64,000 bases of DNA, taken from assembly GCA_036925085.1 (NCBI GenBank), contig JAUPFP010000002.1, positions 5,622,390 to 5,686,389 of the forward strand, written 5' to 3'. Positions 35,488-46,118 of this stretch are shown here, piece after piece. The first letter of the stretch is position 1, and the number at the start of each line of letters is the position of its first letter. The position numbers and the translations under genes were made by a program. Below the pieces are notes generated by a model, which was given only the letters and a program-made list of their open reading frames with translations, was not told where the DNA came from and made no database searches. The DNA is from Brachycybe producta. Lineage: Eukaryota; Arthropoda; Diplopoda; Playtdesmida; Andrognathidae.

Positions 35488-35760
35488 TCTGTATGTATGT
35501 ATGTATGTATGTATATCTGTGTGTCCAAAACTCCTATTTTGTGGGTCGAACAACTCAAGAACGGAATGAGATAAAGACATGCAGTATTTTTTATTTGATT
35601 CAGTGGTTCAATTTGATGCTCCTGACAAACAATCAGAAATTTTTACTCAGGGGTTATTTTTTTTATGAATTTTTTAGAAACAAATTTTGAGTTTTTGGTC
35701 ATAATTTTTTATGGGTCGAACAGCTCGAAAGCGGTGCCACCTACAACAAAATGTCATCAT
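35488..35760 (+). repeat. (TATG)n with a following internal repeat
   Basis: A short GTAT tetranucleotide run is followed by GTGGGTCGAACAACTC and, 190 bases later, ATGGGTCGAACAGCTCG, which suggests a duplicated unit. Family unknown. Confidence 0.35.
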
Positions 35761-35784
35761 ACCTAAAATGATGTACACATTCTG

Positions 35785-35811
35785 ATGATGATGATGATGA
35801 TGATGATGATT
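35785..35811 (+). repeat. (GAT)n microsatellite
   Basis: Nine GAT triplets in a row. Confidence 0.9.
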
Positions 35812-36106
35812 AGAGCGATTTGATATATGAAATTTCGATTTTTTAAAAACGTAATTTTTTAAAAAAAAAATTGAGATTCTTCCTCTTTTCAGTTGTAGCA
35901 TTCCAAAGGGGGACTTTTCTATTATTTAGGAGGGGTGTTCCTTTCTATGTTCTGTTATTATATTTGTATATTAGAATAGATGTGACGTATTTTCATTTTA
36001 AACCATATTATTAGTAATTTATTACAAATGAATGACACATGCGCAGCACATGTAACTATGTCCTGTACGTGAGGACATACATGTGTATACACATCTATAA
36101 ACACAT

Positions 36107-36560
36107 GTGCACACGTGTGTACATGTGTGTACACATGCGCACAAGTGTGTACATGTGCGTACACATGCGCACAAGTGTGTACATGTGCGTACACATGCGC
36201 ACAAGTGTGTACATGTGCGTACACATGCGCACAAGTGTGTACATGTGCGTACACATGCGCACAAGTGTGTACATGTGCGTACACATGCGCACAAGTGTGT
36301 ACATGTGCGTACACATGCGCACAAGTGTGTACATGTGTGTACACATGCGCACAAGTGTGTACATGTGCGTACACATGCGCACAAGTGTGTACATGTGCGT
36401 ACACATGCGCACAAGTGTGTACATGTGCGTACACATGCGCACAAGTGTGTACATGTGCGTACACATGCGCACAAGTGTGTACATGTGCGTACACATGCGC
36501 ACAAGTGTGTACATGTGCGTACACATGCGCACAAGTGTGTACATGTGCGTACACATGCGC
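36107..36560 (+). repeat. Near-perfect 30-bp minisatellite with Z-DNA character
   Basis: About 15 units of ACATGTGCGTACACATGCGC followed by ACAAGTGTGT. Purines and pyrimidines alternate for all but one step per unit, and each unit contains the self-complementary words GTGCGTACACAT and ACATGT. The only variants are T for C in the units at 36121 and 36331, exactly seven units apart. Long frames in five of six frames are by-products. Confidence 0.97.
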
Positions 36561-36569
36561 CCAAAACCG

Positions 36570-36680
36570 AATCTACTCGGTTCGGAACCAGTTCTTATCA
36601 GTTCGACCAATACTGGCAAACCGGTTCTATCGGTTCCAGTAATTTGACGAACCGGTTCCGAACCGTTGACATCTCTACTT
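36570..36680. mobile_element. Transposon-end-like palindrome rich in GGTTCGGAACC words
   Basis: CTCGGTTCGGAACC, AAACCGGTTC, ACGAACCGGTTCCG and a final GACATCTCTAC resemble the right end of a hAT-type element. The left end was not found; the Z-type array adjoins. Confidence 0.3.
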
Positions 36681-37009
36681 TTAATTGACAGAAATTATTC
36701 TATGTTAAACCTATTATTTATTTTCACACACATTATGAATACAAACAAAGGCAATTATTATTATAACTATTATTATTAAAATTCCGTTTTTCATCACTTG
36801 AAAAAAAAAACATTTAATTACAAACCAAATATTATATCCTCAGTGAACCATTTTTTTATTTTACATATGAAACACATTGAACGGATATCTCATCAATAAT
36901 TAAAAATGAATATTTTATCAATTTGGTTATGTAGAGTATGGTTTAGGAATCAAGGTGGTTTTCAAGCGTAAACGCCTCTCGAACTCCGATTATTTCGCAT
37001 TCCAAGTAC

Positions 37010-37250
37010 AAAATGAAAGGAAAGAAGTATAAAGCGTTTTAGAAACTAGAAGGGTAGCTCAATAACTTATGAGTATTTTCGTGTTATCTTTCAAAATAAA
37101 CTTTTTTTTTACGTTAAAAGTAGTTTGAAAATGAATCAAATAAATTTTTTGTCTATACAAAGTTTATTTTTAAAGATATTACAATGAAAATGCCATCAAG
37201 TGATTGAGCTACTCTTCTAGTTTCTAACACATTTTATGGTTTCTTTTAAG
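37010..37250. repeat. Dispersed inverted repeat, TTAGAAACTAGAAG family, copy
   Basis: GTTTTAGAAACTAGAAGGGT plus AGCTCAATAACTT pairs with GATTGAGCTACTCTTCTAG plus TTTCTAAC. A partial copy follows at 37365-37560 with TTTCAAAATAAACTTTTTAT inside. Confidence 0.7.
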
Positions 37251-37574
37251 GTGGCTTTATAAATTTTTATTTTTGTTTTTGTTCTTCTAGATGGCGCGTC
37301 TACGTGGGCTATTCTCTTCGCCCACGTGTGGATTTTCAGGAGAAACATTACGAAAAAAAATTTATTTGTTTAGAAACTAGAATAGTTGGTGATAATGTTA
37401 AAAGTTTATTTTTTCACAATATCTTTCAAAATAAACTTTTTATGACAGTTTGAAAAAGGCGAAAATAGTTTTTCATGAAATGTCAATTTGTAATCCAAAA
37501 AAAAAAGAATACTTTTAAATATAATCTTTTACCATTCTAGTTATGAAAACAATTTGGTTTTTTTCCATATTGTT

Positions 37575-38410
37575 GTTTCTAAAAAAAAAACAGTTCATTT
37601 GACGTTTTTGCGTCCAAATTACACAAAAAAACCGTCCATGATGTAGCATAGCAATGTTAGCGACTGCAGTGGCGCTTTCAGAGGATGGGACAAAAGCAAA
37701 ATGAATATTAATTCACCTTCTTACTTTTTGCTTTTGAAATACTGAATAATAATTAGAGTTCATAAATCAGTTGTTCATAAATCCATCTTAAATAATTTCT
37801 TTTTTGTTGTTGTTCTGAGAGCCATGGGTTGTTGCTGACGTCACAAACACATACATTCACAAACATAATATACAAAAATAACAATGTACTATTTTTTTTT
37901 TGGTTCCAAACAATTTGAGAAATTGTTTTATTTTGTGGACGTCATTGAAGCTGAGTGATTTTTATACATTTATATTTCATAATTATCTCTCTACAGTGGT
38001 TTTATTTATTTTTGTGAAACTTTATTTGGCTCACTACTGAGCACACTAAATGTAGACGTTTGTGGTGAATTTAAAAAATAAGTTTTCCCCTTCAGTGTTA
38101 TTTGAAAGTTTTTTCTCTTTTGATGAGAGCGTCTATTGTTTCCTTTAGTTTTAAGTACAACTTTAAGATCACTTATAACAGCAGTTTCCCCCCAAAAACT
38201 GGGTGGTGCCTATCTCTAGGAAGCAATGTGATTGCCTAATGGAGCATTAATAGACAATAGGGCAGATGGGGTTCACTAAAGGTGGACCCCACTCAAAAAA
38301 AAGATCCCATAACTGGATAAAGTTCGTAAATTTTATTGAATTATATTCAATAAAAATATAAACTCGCTTGGATTTTGTTTGTGGGTCGCGTGAAAACCAG
38401 ATTATTCTGT
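37575..38410. other. No gene seen
   Basis: AT-rich sequence with poly-A/T. I see no coding signature or paired ends. Confidence 0.5.
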
Positions 38411-38417
38411 ATCCTTA

Positions 38418-38846
38418 TACCTCGTTTCCACTACAAAAATTAACTGCAGTTAAAAAGTTAACCACAGTTAATTTTCTAGTGCAGAACAAAAATATGGTGA
38501 CATTAACCATGCATAACTTTCCGAACAGGCAAGTTAACTGCATTGACACTATGTGGTTAACCACATTATTGAGTGGTTAAATACGTCACTTCCATGTGTT
38601 CAAACAAGTTCAGCCTACGAACAACATGGTGAATAGTGAGAGGACCTAATTTTATGACTGAATGAGGAGTGATAATTTCACAAAATGCACAACCGTTTAA
38701 CAGGAAGCGACAGAAATAATTTATCTACTGGTGTTTTACAAGTAGAAATGGAAACACACAACAGTACCATTTCTAGCTTGTCTGCAGTTAATAATGTATA
38801 ACGTTGGTTACGTAACTGCAGTTAATTTTCTAGTGGAAACGAGGTA
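38418..38846. mobile_element. Harbinger-like MITE, family H7 copy 1
   Basis: 429 bp, ends TACCTCGTTTCCACTACAAA and TCTAGTGGAAACGAGGTA, TTA at 38415-38417 and 38847-38849. AACTGCAGTTAA words extend the terminal repeats. Confidence 0.88.
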
Positions 38847-38849
38847 TTA

Positions 38850-39540
38850 AAGGGTAAGGAAAGATCAGTTTATGGAACCAAGCCCCGGCTTAATTGACTT
38901 ACAATATCTTGTCAAATTAGTACATTTTATTATTTATTATTCTCAAAGAGGGTATTAAGTTTCAAGTGCCAGTGTAATTTATTTAAGAGCCTAGACACTC
39001 CAGTGTGTTCGTCCTTCATGGCGCGCCATAGACGCGATGATAATTTTATTAAATTTAATTTAATGTATCCACAAAACAAATGGTCTTCATCCTAATAACC
39101 AAGTACTGTTAACAAATTGAGTTTTGGACAATAATTGAATTTGCTTCCTAAAAGTTGTGGCTCGCTATTAAAAGTCACTTGGTTGCAATATTAAAATGAG
39201 TTTTTATTTTACACCGTTTTGAATCATAATTTGTATGACCCATGATAAAAAAAGGTCATTGATCTCAAAAAGGTCCATTTTGCCTAACTACCTCCTGTTC
39301 TTTAAGAACATCTTTCAACTTTTAGAAAAACTATAGAATGTTCAATTCAACTCAGTACACCTGCAATCAAATCAGGGGGGGAGGGTTAATTCCCAATCGT
39401 AAATGATTTTCATTTTGACAAAGTTTCTACATCATTGTCAAATCGAATTTGTCCTAAATCAGAACTATGGGCTCGAAGATAATTCCAAAGTCTAAACTTT
39501 AAATATATTTGTAAAGAAAGACCACAAATGAGGCGTAGGC
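38850..39540. other. No gene seen
   Basis: Holds the second copy of the TTCAATTCAACTCAGTACACC repeat (39348-39420) beside a G run. Otherwise unassigned. Confidence 0.5.
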
Positions 39541-39548
39541 CTACACTT

Positions 39549-39865
39549 CCAAAACGTTGTAAATGCCGCATAATGGTGAAAATACGTTTTTAATCGTAAA
39601 ATGGGTTATAAACGCTATACTTTTTTGAGTGGGGAATTTGCTTGTCACGAAAGTGCTCTTCGAAGGTGTTCTTAATAGCGGTGAACAAAACTGAAGTAGA
39701 ATTGTTGTGCAAGTCATAATGTTGTAACAGCCAATAGCGATTGGAGTGACAACCTGGCCAGTCACTTAAGTGACTATATAATGAGATTGTAAATGCCACG
39801 AGTGTCACTATATAGTGACAACTTGTCAGCATATGTTGCATGTTGGCATTTACAACATTTTTTGG
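39549..39865. mobile_element. Short inverted-repeat element
   Basis: CCAAAACGTTGTAAATGCC and GGCATTTACAACATTTTTTGG (outer words) are inverted, 317 bp apart. Internal CACTATATAGTGAC and AAGTGACTATATAATG add small palindromes. No target duplication recognised. Confidence 0.5.
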
Positions 39866-40353
39866 ATGTCAAAAGTTATAGAAACATCCTGTATATTTAC
39901 GTTTTGCAAAATGAGGATGGAAGTAGGTGGATAGAATATGGGTTTGATGAATGAAAAAAAAAAACTGGAGAGGGGTGGAATCACTCGAAAATTATAATTA
40001 AGTTTGCTCAAAGGGAGAAGAAAAAATTGAGATTTGGTCTACATAAGAAATAGTCTTCTTTCTCTTCCTGTTGTTTTATGCCTTAATAATTGAATCTTAC
40101 ATGAAATCAATGGTGTTTTTTTTTCATCTCTCTGTCTGACATTTGAGTTGTGTTGGTCACATTTACAAAATAACAACCCCTATTTGATTTAACTTTTCCC
40201 TATGTCCTAAAATAATGGAATAAACCCTCTTACCCTTAACTATGTAAATATATCGGTTACTATGGCAAAATGTTTATGGGTTGAATTTTCAATTCAATTA
40301 TTTGCTTAAGTATTATAATATACAGAGTGTTTCAGTCACAAAAGAGCCAACAT

Positions 40354-40354
<1 letters not shown>

Positions 40355-40394
<40 letters not shown>
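40355..40394 (+). repeat. (GT)n microsatellite
   Basis: About 18 GT dinucleotides. Confidence 0.95.
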
Positions 40395-40657
40395 CATTTA
40401 ATTACTCTTAAAGGTTATATATTGGTGTATTTTTGCTAGTGTCACAAATGGCAAACTGTCATCTTTCTCACTTAAATAATCCAACCATTAATCTTTTAAG
40501 TTGACAAATAGGAAAAGGTATTTTAAAAAACTCCATCTTAGGTTATCTGTAAGTGAAAAGGTTTCGAAAACCAGGCCCTAAAATTCAAGAGAAAACTTGG
40601 CCACTTAAGCTCAAACTTGAGACTTCTGAACAGGGTTTCAACATTGAAAAATTCTTA

Positions 40658-41116
40658 TGCCTAATCCACATCAAGCTGACAAAAGTGCAACATGAGTTCC
40701 AGACCAAAATCCACAATTAAAAAAAAATACCAGAAAAAAAGCAGATTTTGAAAATAAAACAAACCTGAAACAACTGACAACAGTACTCAAGACAAAACCA
40801 CAATAAATTTATGACACAAAACAAATTGGATTTTGTTTTTGTTTCTTTAGCTGCCCTACGTAAATTCCGCAACTGTTTTGTTGTTGTTTTAATACTAACT
40901 GTCCACATTGCACAGACAAGAGTTGACGAAATGTTGCGTAGTACCGAGACAAAACACAAACCTTTTAAATGTTCACCGATATGAGCTGGGACAAGGAATG
41001 CAATTTGTGAAATTGCAGACAAAACATAAAAGTTGCAGAAATGTTTTAAAATTGTCGCCAATTTGGCTTGAAACATTGCGTGTTTCTGTTTTGTCTGCTT
41101 GATGTGAATCCGGGCA
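40658..41116. mobile_element. Harbinger-like MITE, family H8 copy 1
   Basis: 459 bp, ends TGCCTAATCCACATCAAGC and GCTTGATGTGAATCCGGGCA, TTA at 40655-40657 and 41117-41119. The right TTA is also the left duplication of the next element. ACAAAACAAAAAC words are common to 43070-43490. Confidence 0.8.
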
Positions 41117-41119
41117 TTA

Positions 41120-41408
41120 TACCTCATTTCCACCACATAAAATATTTGACTATAGTTAACTGCAGACAAGCTAGAAGTCGTACTTTTGTGTGTTTCCATA
41201 TTTAAAACACTTACCTGAGGTTAAATAATTGTGTCACTTCCTGTTCGGTTTCACTTCCTATTAAACAGTCGTACATTTTGTGTCAATGGAGTTAACTCTG
41301 TTGTTCAGAAATGTAACTACAGTTATTTTAACCACATTTGTTTCCACTAGAAAATTAATTGTGGTTAACTTTTTAACTGCAGTTTAATTTTGTAGTGGAA
41401 CCGAGGTA
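41120..41408. mobile_element. Harbinger-like MITE, family H7 copy 2
   Basis: 289 bp, ends TACCTCATTTCCACCACA and TAGTGGAACCGAGGTA, TTA at 41117-41119 and 41409-41411. It abuts family H8 and shares the TTA. Confidence 0.85.
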
Positions 41409-41469
41409 TTATTGAGTATTGTTGAACAAGGTTTTCTTTTTTAGTGCAACCTACATGCGATAAAACTTG

Positions 41470-42060
41470 TAATGAGACATACAATTCAGCATAATTCCAC
41501 TTGATGAAACTTTTCTAGAAACTTGTGTGACTCAGTCAACCTCATGGAGTTGCACATCTTCTTGCAACTACAACTTTTGAATACACTTTTATATCACAAA
41601 TGAAACTAGTTGTAAAAGTAGTTTCATAAAGTTAAATTGAATTGAAAGCAAACTAATCAAATAAGACAAAATAAAATGGAATTAAAAAAAATTGACATGC
41701 AAAATTTAAAAGTTCTTCCTTTGAAACTTGTGTGAGACCCAATCTCATTAAGTCGCACATGTTCAACCTCTTGAGAGAATTATTATGATTTCTAGTTCAC
41801 TCATGATTTGGCCATTTATGATAAGTCATAAATGGCCAATCATGAGTGAACTAGAAATAACACTAGAACTTTTAAATTTTGCATGTCAATTTTTTTTAAT
41901 TCCATTTTTTTTTTGTCTTAACTGATTAGTTTGCTTTCAATTCAGCTTATGAAGAGTGAACTAGAAATCATAATAAGTCTCTCAAGAGGTTGAACATGTG
42001 CAACTTAATAAGATTCAGTCTCACACAAGTTTCAAAGGAAGTTTCATCAAGGTTGAGTGT
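41470..42060. repeat. Nested palindromes with a 33-bp-arm hairpin
   Basis: The centre 41788-41859 is a near-perfect hairpin: TTTCTAGTTCACTCATGATT then GGCCATTTATGA pairs with TCATAAATGGCC then AATCATGAGTGAACTAGAAA. Around it, GAAAGCAAACTAATCA, TTGACATGCAAAATTTAAAAG and ACTTGTGTGAGAC words (each followed by its inverse on the other side) show larger, rearranged arms. Probably an inverted-repeat transposon with internal duplications. Confidence 0.75.
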
Positions 42061-42129
42061 CAAATTACATTACAAACTCTTACAAACTCATTGCAAGTTT
42101 TATTTCATGGATAGTTGATTGTGTGATAG

Positions 42130-42323
42130 ACAGGCATCTGTAGACAGCTTCCGAATTTCTTTGGCTACGCCCTTTTATGAGCGTCAAACCAAATATCAAC
42201 CAATTAGAAATAAAAAGGGTGGGGCACGTGACATCAGACCCAGTAACAAACCAATTAGAAATTGAGGACGTTCATAAAAGGGGCGGTGCCAAAGAAATTC
42301 CAAAGCTGTCTACAGATGCCTGT
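42130..42323. mobile_element. Palindromic MITE, family P, divergent subfamily
   Basis: 194 bp, ends ACAGGCATCTGTAGACAGC and GCTGTCTACAGATGCCTGT. It shares ACAGGC ends and the TTGGCTACGCCC / GACATCAGACCCAGTAAC interior with family P, but the terminal repeat is different. Flanks GTGTGATAG and GTTGTGATAG give an imperfect 8-9-bp duplication. Confidence 0.75.
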
Positions 42324-42329
42324 GTTGTG

Positions 42330-43064
42330 ATAGAAGCTTTAAATCTGTTACAATTTAGATGACATAATAGACATACTTCAAATATTTCTGAAACACTCTG
42401 TAGCTTTAATATTTATTATACAACAACTGCTGGCGTGTACAATTATAAAATTATTACCGGATTCCGGAAAGAGGGAACCAAAAACAAAAAAAATCGAGCC
42501 AAATTGTTGGGTTTTTATCCGTTTCTCTCAAAAAATGACATTTATGCTATAAAAATTCTCATTATCATATATTATAATTATAATTAGTGATTACTAAAAT
42601 ACATTGTGTCTGATCAGAGAAAAAGGAACAACACATTTTGTTTTGTTTTTTTAAAAAAAGGGGGGAGAGAAATTACTAGGGGTTTTTTTTCAATTGGAGA
42701 AGTTGATGAGAGATGGAGGATTATGGAGAGAAAAGTACCCGTACAAATGTCAACAAGGCACATGATCAAACTTCACATACACATGTGACGGACAGACAAG
42801 ACAGACAGACAGACACGTCCACTAGAAACAGTGACACATACATACATACATACATACATACATTCAATGTCAGTCAAGACACATATTTCGATTCGAGATC
42901 TGGCTCTCTCGAAGACAGAGACCTACGGGAATTATGGACAATTGACATGTTTGGTCATTGTGACGTCATATGAAAGCGAGAGGTTTTTGTTTGAAAGGGG
43001 GGGGGGGGGGGCGGGGTCTTTCTAGAGTTCAAGAAAACACCAAAAACTTTCAAGAAAATGGACC
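42330..43064. other. No gene seen; simple repeats
   Basis: Contains (CATA)n at about 42836-42862, a poly-G run near 43000 and otherwise AT-rich sequence. Confidence 0.5.
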
Positions 43065-43069
43065 GCTTA

Positions 43070-43490
43070 GGCCGGGTCCACATCAAGCTGACAAAAGTGC
43101 AACGTGAGTTCGAGACAAATAAAGCACAACAAATATGCCGGAAAGTTTTTGCAAGAATTTGAAAACAAAACAAGCCCACAACAACAACTTTGTGACACAA
43201 CACATAGAAGTGCATAATAGTCTTTTAGTGTTGCTTTGAAATGTTTTTTTCATTGTTCTGTTGTTATTTTAATACTAACTGTCCACACTGCAACAGACAA
43301 GAGTTGAAAGAATGTTGCGCAACACGGAGACAGAACAAAAACTTTTTTTTAATGTTTTCCGATTTGAGCCGGGACAAAACAAAAAACACCAAAGTCGCAT
43401 AAACGTTCTAGAATTGTCACCATTTTGTCTCGAAACACTTGAGTTTCTGTTTTGTTTTTATTTTGTCAGCTTGATGTGTGAATCCGATCT
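43070..43490. mobile_element. Harbinger-like MITE, family H8 copy 2
   Basis: 421 bp, ends GGCCGGGTCCACATCAAGCT and AGCTTGATGTGTGAATCCG, TTA at 43067-43069 and 43491-43493. CTGACAAAAGTGCAACG and its partner lie just inside. Confidence 0.8.
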
Positions 43491-43499
43491 TTAAACCTT

Positions 43500-44870
43500 A
43501 TTTTTTTTTTTAAAAAAAAGGCTGAATTTTTGTATTCAGATTTAAAAAATTTAAAAATATATATAACTTCAAAAATAATTTAACAAATTTTAAATAAATT
43601 AACTATAATTATTATTAAAATAATAACTAATTGATTTTTACTAAAAATAATAGAATTTTATTTTTAAAATAAGTCACTCACCGAATGTTTATATAATTTA
43701 GTAAATTTGTCTTTTCAAAAAATTGAAAATTCAACTTAGAATATTGTAAAAATTTTAAGTAAAAAAACCTTTAAATCTAAATTAAATAAATTTGCTTTTT
43801 TAAAATTATGTTTTATTTCTTCAACTTTTTCTCAGTAAGTGAAGTTATTTATATTTTCTCTCGTGTGTTCTTTTTGGAGTAAATCCAATTTTATCAACTT
43901 AAAATGGAAATTTTAAGAAAGAAAAAGTTGGAAAAAATTAGTCATATTTGGAGCGTTATGTAAAAGTTCTATGAAGACCCTTAAGCCGGGGTCAAATTAC
44001 TCAAAAAATTTTAGTATAGCACACTATACAGCAATAGGAAGAAAAAACTTCTTGTTTAACATTTGAAAACTAATAATTTGGTCATTTTCAAACTGCCATA
44101 AAAAGTTTTTTTTTGTCTTTGAAAGAATTTCATCATAAAAAAACACGTGCAATTGCATTGTTTGTATATTTTCTTTAGTATGATTTCTCTTTTAAGCTAA
44201 TAAAATCCCAAGATCCCACAAATGCAGAAAACGCTGACTGAAAAATACATTTTTTTTTTTCTAATTTAATTATTTCTGTTCTATTTATTTGACAGAAAGT
44301 TGGCAGAAAAAAAAGCAAACTAGAATAAAAATTAGTTGAGACGAATTCTGTTTTCAGTCAGCTTTTTTCTGCAATGTGTGGGATGTTATTTTTCTAATTT
44401 CTAAAATACAATAGAAAAACCCAGGATAATTAGTTTTAGTGGCCGTGTTTGACGTGAAGATTGTCTATTGATTGCAACAACCCATGTATATGACACACTC
44501 AAACCTGGATCCCACATGTGGTAAAAAGTGGAAAACAAATACAAAATAAAACACTAGGAGAAAAAAAAAATTGTCTGTAACATTTCTGCTTTCTGTCGCA
44601 TTCAAAGGTTCTCTCTCACACGTTACATTAGAAAACATTTCAATGACATTTTTAGTTTATAAAAGAGGAGGGAAACAATAGGAGGAAATACTATCTAGAA
44701 ATGGATGCGTTTGAAATACACTATTGGCTGATAAAACATAATTTCGAATAGCAGAATCGAAAAAAGTTTTAGCTTTTTTTTTTCTGCTTACTTTAAATTT
44801 TTTGTAAGATAAATTCTATTTTCAGTAGCATTTTTCCAGTTGACTTTTTTTTTTGCGTGTGAGACCGTAG
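43500..44870. other. No gene seen
   Basis: Very AT-rich, with poly-A/T tracts. I found no frame, terminal repeats or tandem array. Confidence 0.5.
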
Positions 44871-44875
44871 ACTAA

Positions 44876-45141
44876 AAAGCTTGCCGTACACTACATCGGA
44901 TCGGAATGGAACAGTCGGAACGGAAACTAGTTTTGTCCGCACATTATGTCGGAACTGACGATCGGAATGTTAGCAGAAAGCAATAGTGAGGAGAGTTTGC
45001 ACGCTGATCCGGCGCATGCCCACAGTTTGGGCCAACGCATGCTCATATTTTCGAAATCTGTCAAATTACTCCCTCTCTGGCAAACCGATTCGTTCTGTTT
45101 GAACCGTTCCGTTCTGCTCCGATGTAGTGTGCGGCAAGTTT
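44876..45141. mobile_element. Harbinger-like MITE, family H9
   Basis: 266 bp, ends AAAGCTTGCCGTACACTACA and ATGTAGTGTGCGGCAAGTTT, TAA at 44873-44875 and 45142-45144. CGGAACGG/CCGTTCCG words lie inside. The two mirror-image frames over it are non-coding. Confidence 0.82.
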
Positions 45142-45644
45142 TAAACTTTGTATATTTTTTACAACACAACCCACGCAGCAAGCTAACAATGAACCAACAT
45201 AATGCCAATCATTGGTTGGTTTAAGTAAAAAGGTTTTCCCAATGATCCGACCGAAGCTATCGTTTGGCCATTGGTCCCACTATTGACTGGTACTTGTTGG
45301 CTCAACGATTACTTAACCTGTTTATCAATGATTGATGTTATGATTTTTAAGACAACATTAAGTTGAGCCCCTTGTTGAACCACAAGTATTTTTTTTTGCA
45401 ACATTCTGCCAACATTAAATGGGCCAAGGCAAGCCAAAAAAAAAAGGTTATTCAGAACTCCCAATGTTTTGCAATTATAAATTTGTACTTGTTGCAAGTT
45501 GTGTTGCGCAACACTTTACAGCAATTTGCTGATTAATCTGATCTCTGCTTTAGGATTTATCTTAAAAGACAAATGAAATGTGGACAGAATTATGATAGAA
45601 AGCAAAAAAAAAATTACATAATGAATTTCAGCATGCTAGAAAGA

Positions 45645-45745
45645 GAGAGAGTGAGAGAGAGGGGAGGGACTCTGAGACACCATGTTGTAGTCCACTGTAG
45701 TTTACGGGTTTCTTGAAGCCCTTTGAACTCTTGACGCAAAGAGAG

Positions 45746-45792
<47 letters not shown>

Positions 45793-45812
45793 GAGTTACA
45801 CACACACACACG
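45645..45812 (+). repeat. (GA)n and (CA)n simple repeats
   Basis: GA runs near 45645 and 45748-45780 followed by CACACACA; these lie just downstream of the globin 3' end. Confidence 0.9.
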
Positions 45813-45903
45813 CTTCGGGACGGAGAAAGTGGTTCGATCCTGACGCACATTCTGGTCGTCATATTTCGCGACTTTTGTTAGGGCTATTTGTTTCTTATTG
45901 ATT

Positions 45904-45909
45904 TTTATT
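45904..45909 (-). promoter_or_regulatory. Polyadenylation signal of the globin gene
   Basis: AATAAA on the minus strand starts about 24 nt after the globin stop codon, inside TATAAAATAAAAATC. The 3' UTR would be very short, with cleavage expected some 15-30 nt further on. No better signal lies between it and the stop. Confidence 0.6.
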
Positions 45910-45932
45910 TTATACAATATGAACGTGTTCTC

Positions 45933-46118
45933 TCATTTGCCTGGTGTTCCCGCGCCGCCACCACCAGAGGTCGCTGCCGAAGCTGCTGCACTTTCATATC
46001 CCTTTACAAGATTGTCTAATATAAAATGAATGACTATCGAATAGATGCTGTCCATATTGTCTGTATATCGATCACCTAAAGTCTGTTTGACGGCCATTAA
46101 AAACGGTTTTTCCATTTT
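45933..46118 (-). CDS. Globin gene, last exon with stop
   Basis: This exon encodes 61 residues and a TGA. It begins KMEKPFLMAVKQTLGD, then YTDNMDSIYSIVIHFILDNL and VKGYES, which is the G-H helix region of a globin; the LGDRYT and FILDNLVKGYE stretches sit where neuroglobin has LGPAFT and VVQAMSRGW. A low-complexity tail AAASAATSGGGGAGTPGK follows and is not part of the globin fold. The acceptor is CTAAACAG, and the phase-0 join to exon 2 keeps the frame. The tail differs from vertebrate neuroglobin, which ends soon after the H helix. Together the three exons give at least 182 residues. Confidence 0.93.
   Translation of the reverse strand, partial: KMEKPFLMAVKQTLGDRYTDNMDSIYSIVIHFILDNLVKGYESAAASAATSGGGGAGTPGK

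Noticed and set aside
35958-36688. Five overlapping His/Cys/Thr/Val-rich frames of 174-202 codons
   Set aside because: They are readings of a 30-bp satellite in several frames on both strands.
40717-41199. 160-codon minus-strand frame
   Set aside because: It crosses the boundary between two MITEs with defined ends, so it is a composite of non-coding sequence.
44927-45224. Two mirror-image frames of about 92 codons
   Set aside because: They lie across a TAA-flanked inverted-repeat element; a palindrome gives open frames on both strands together.
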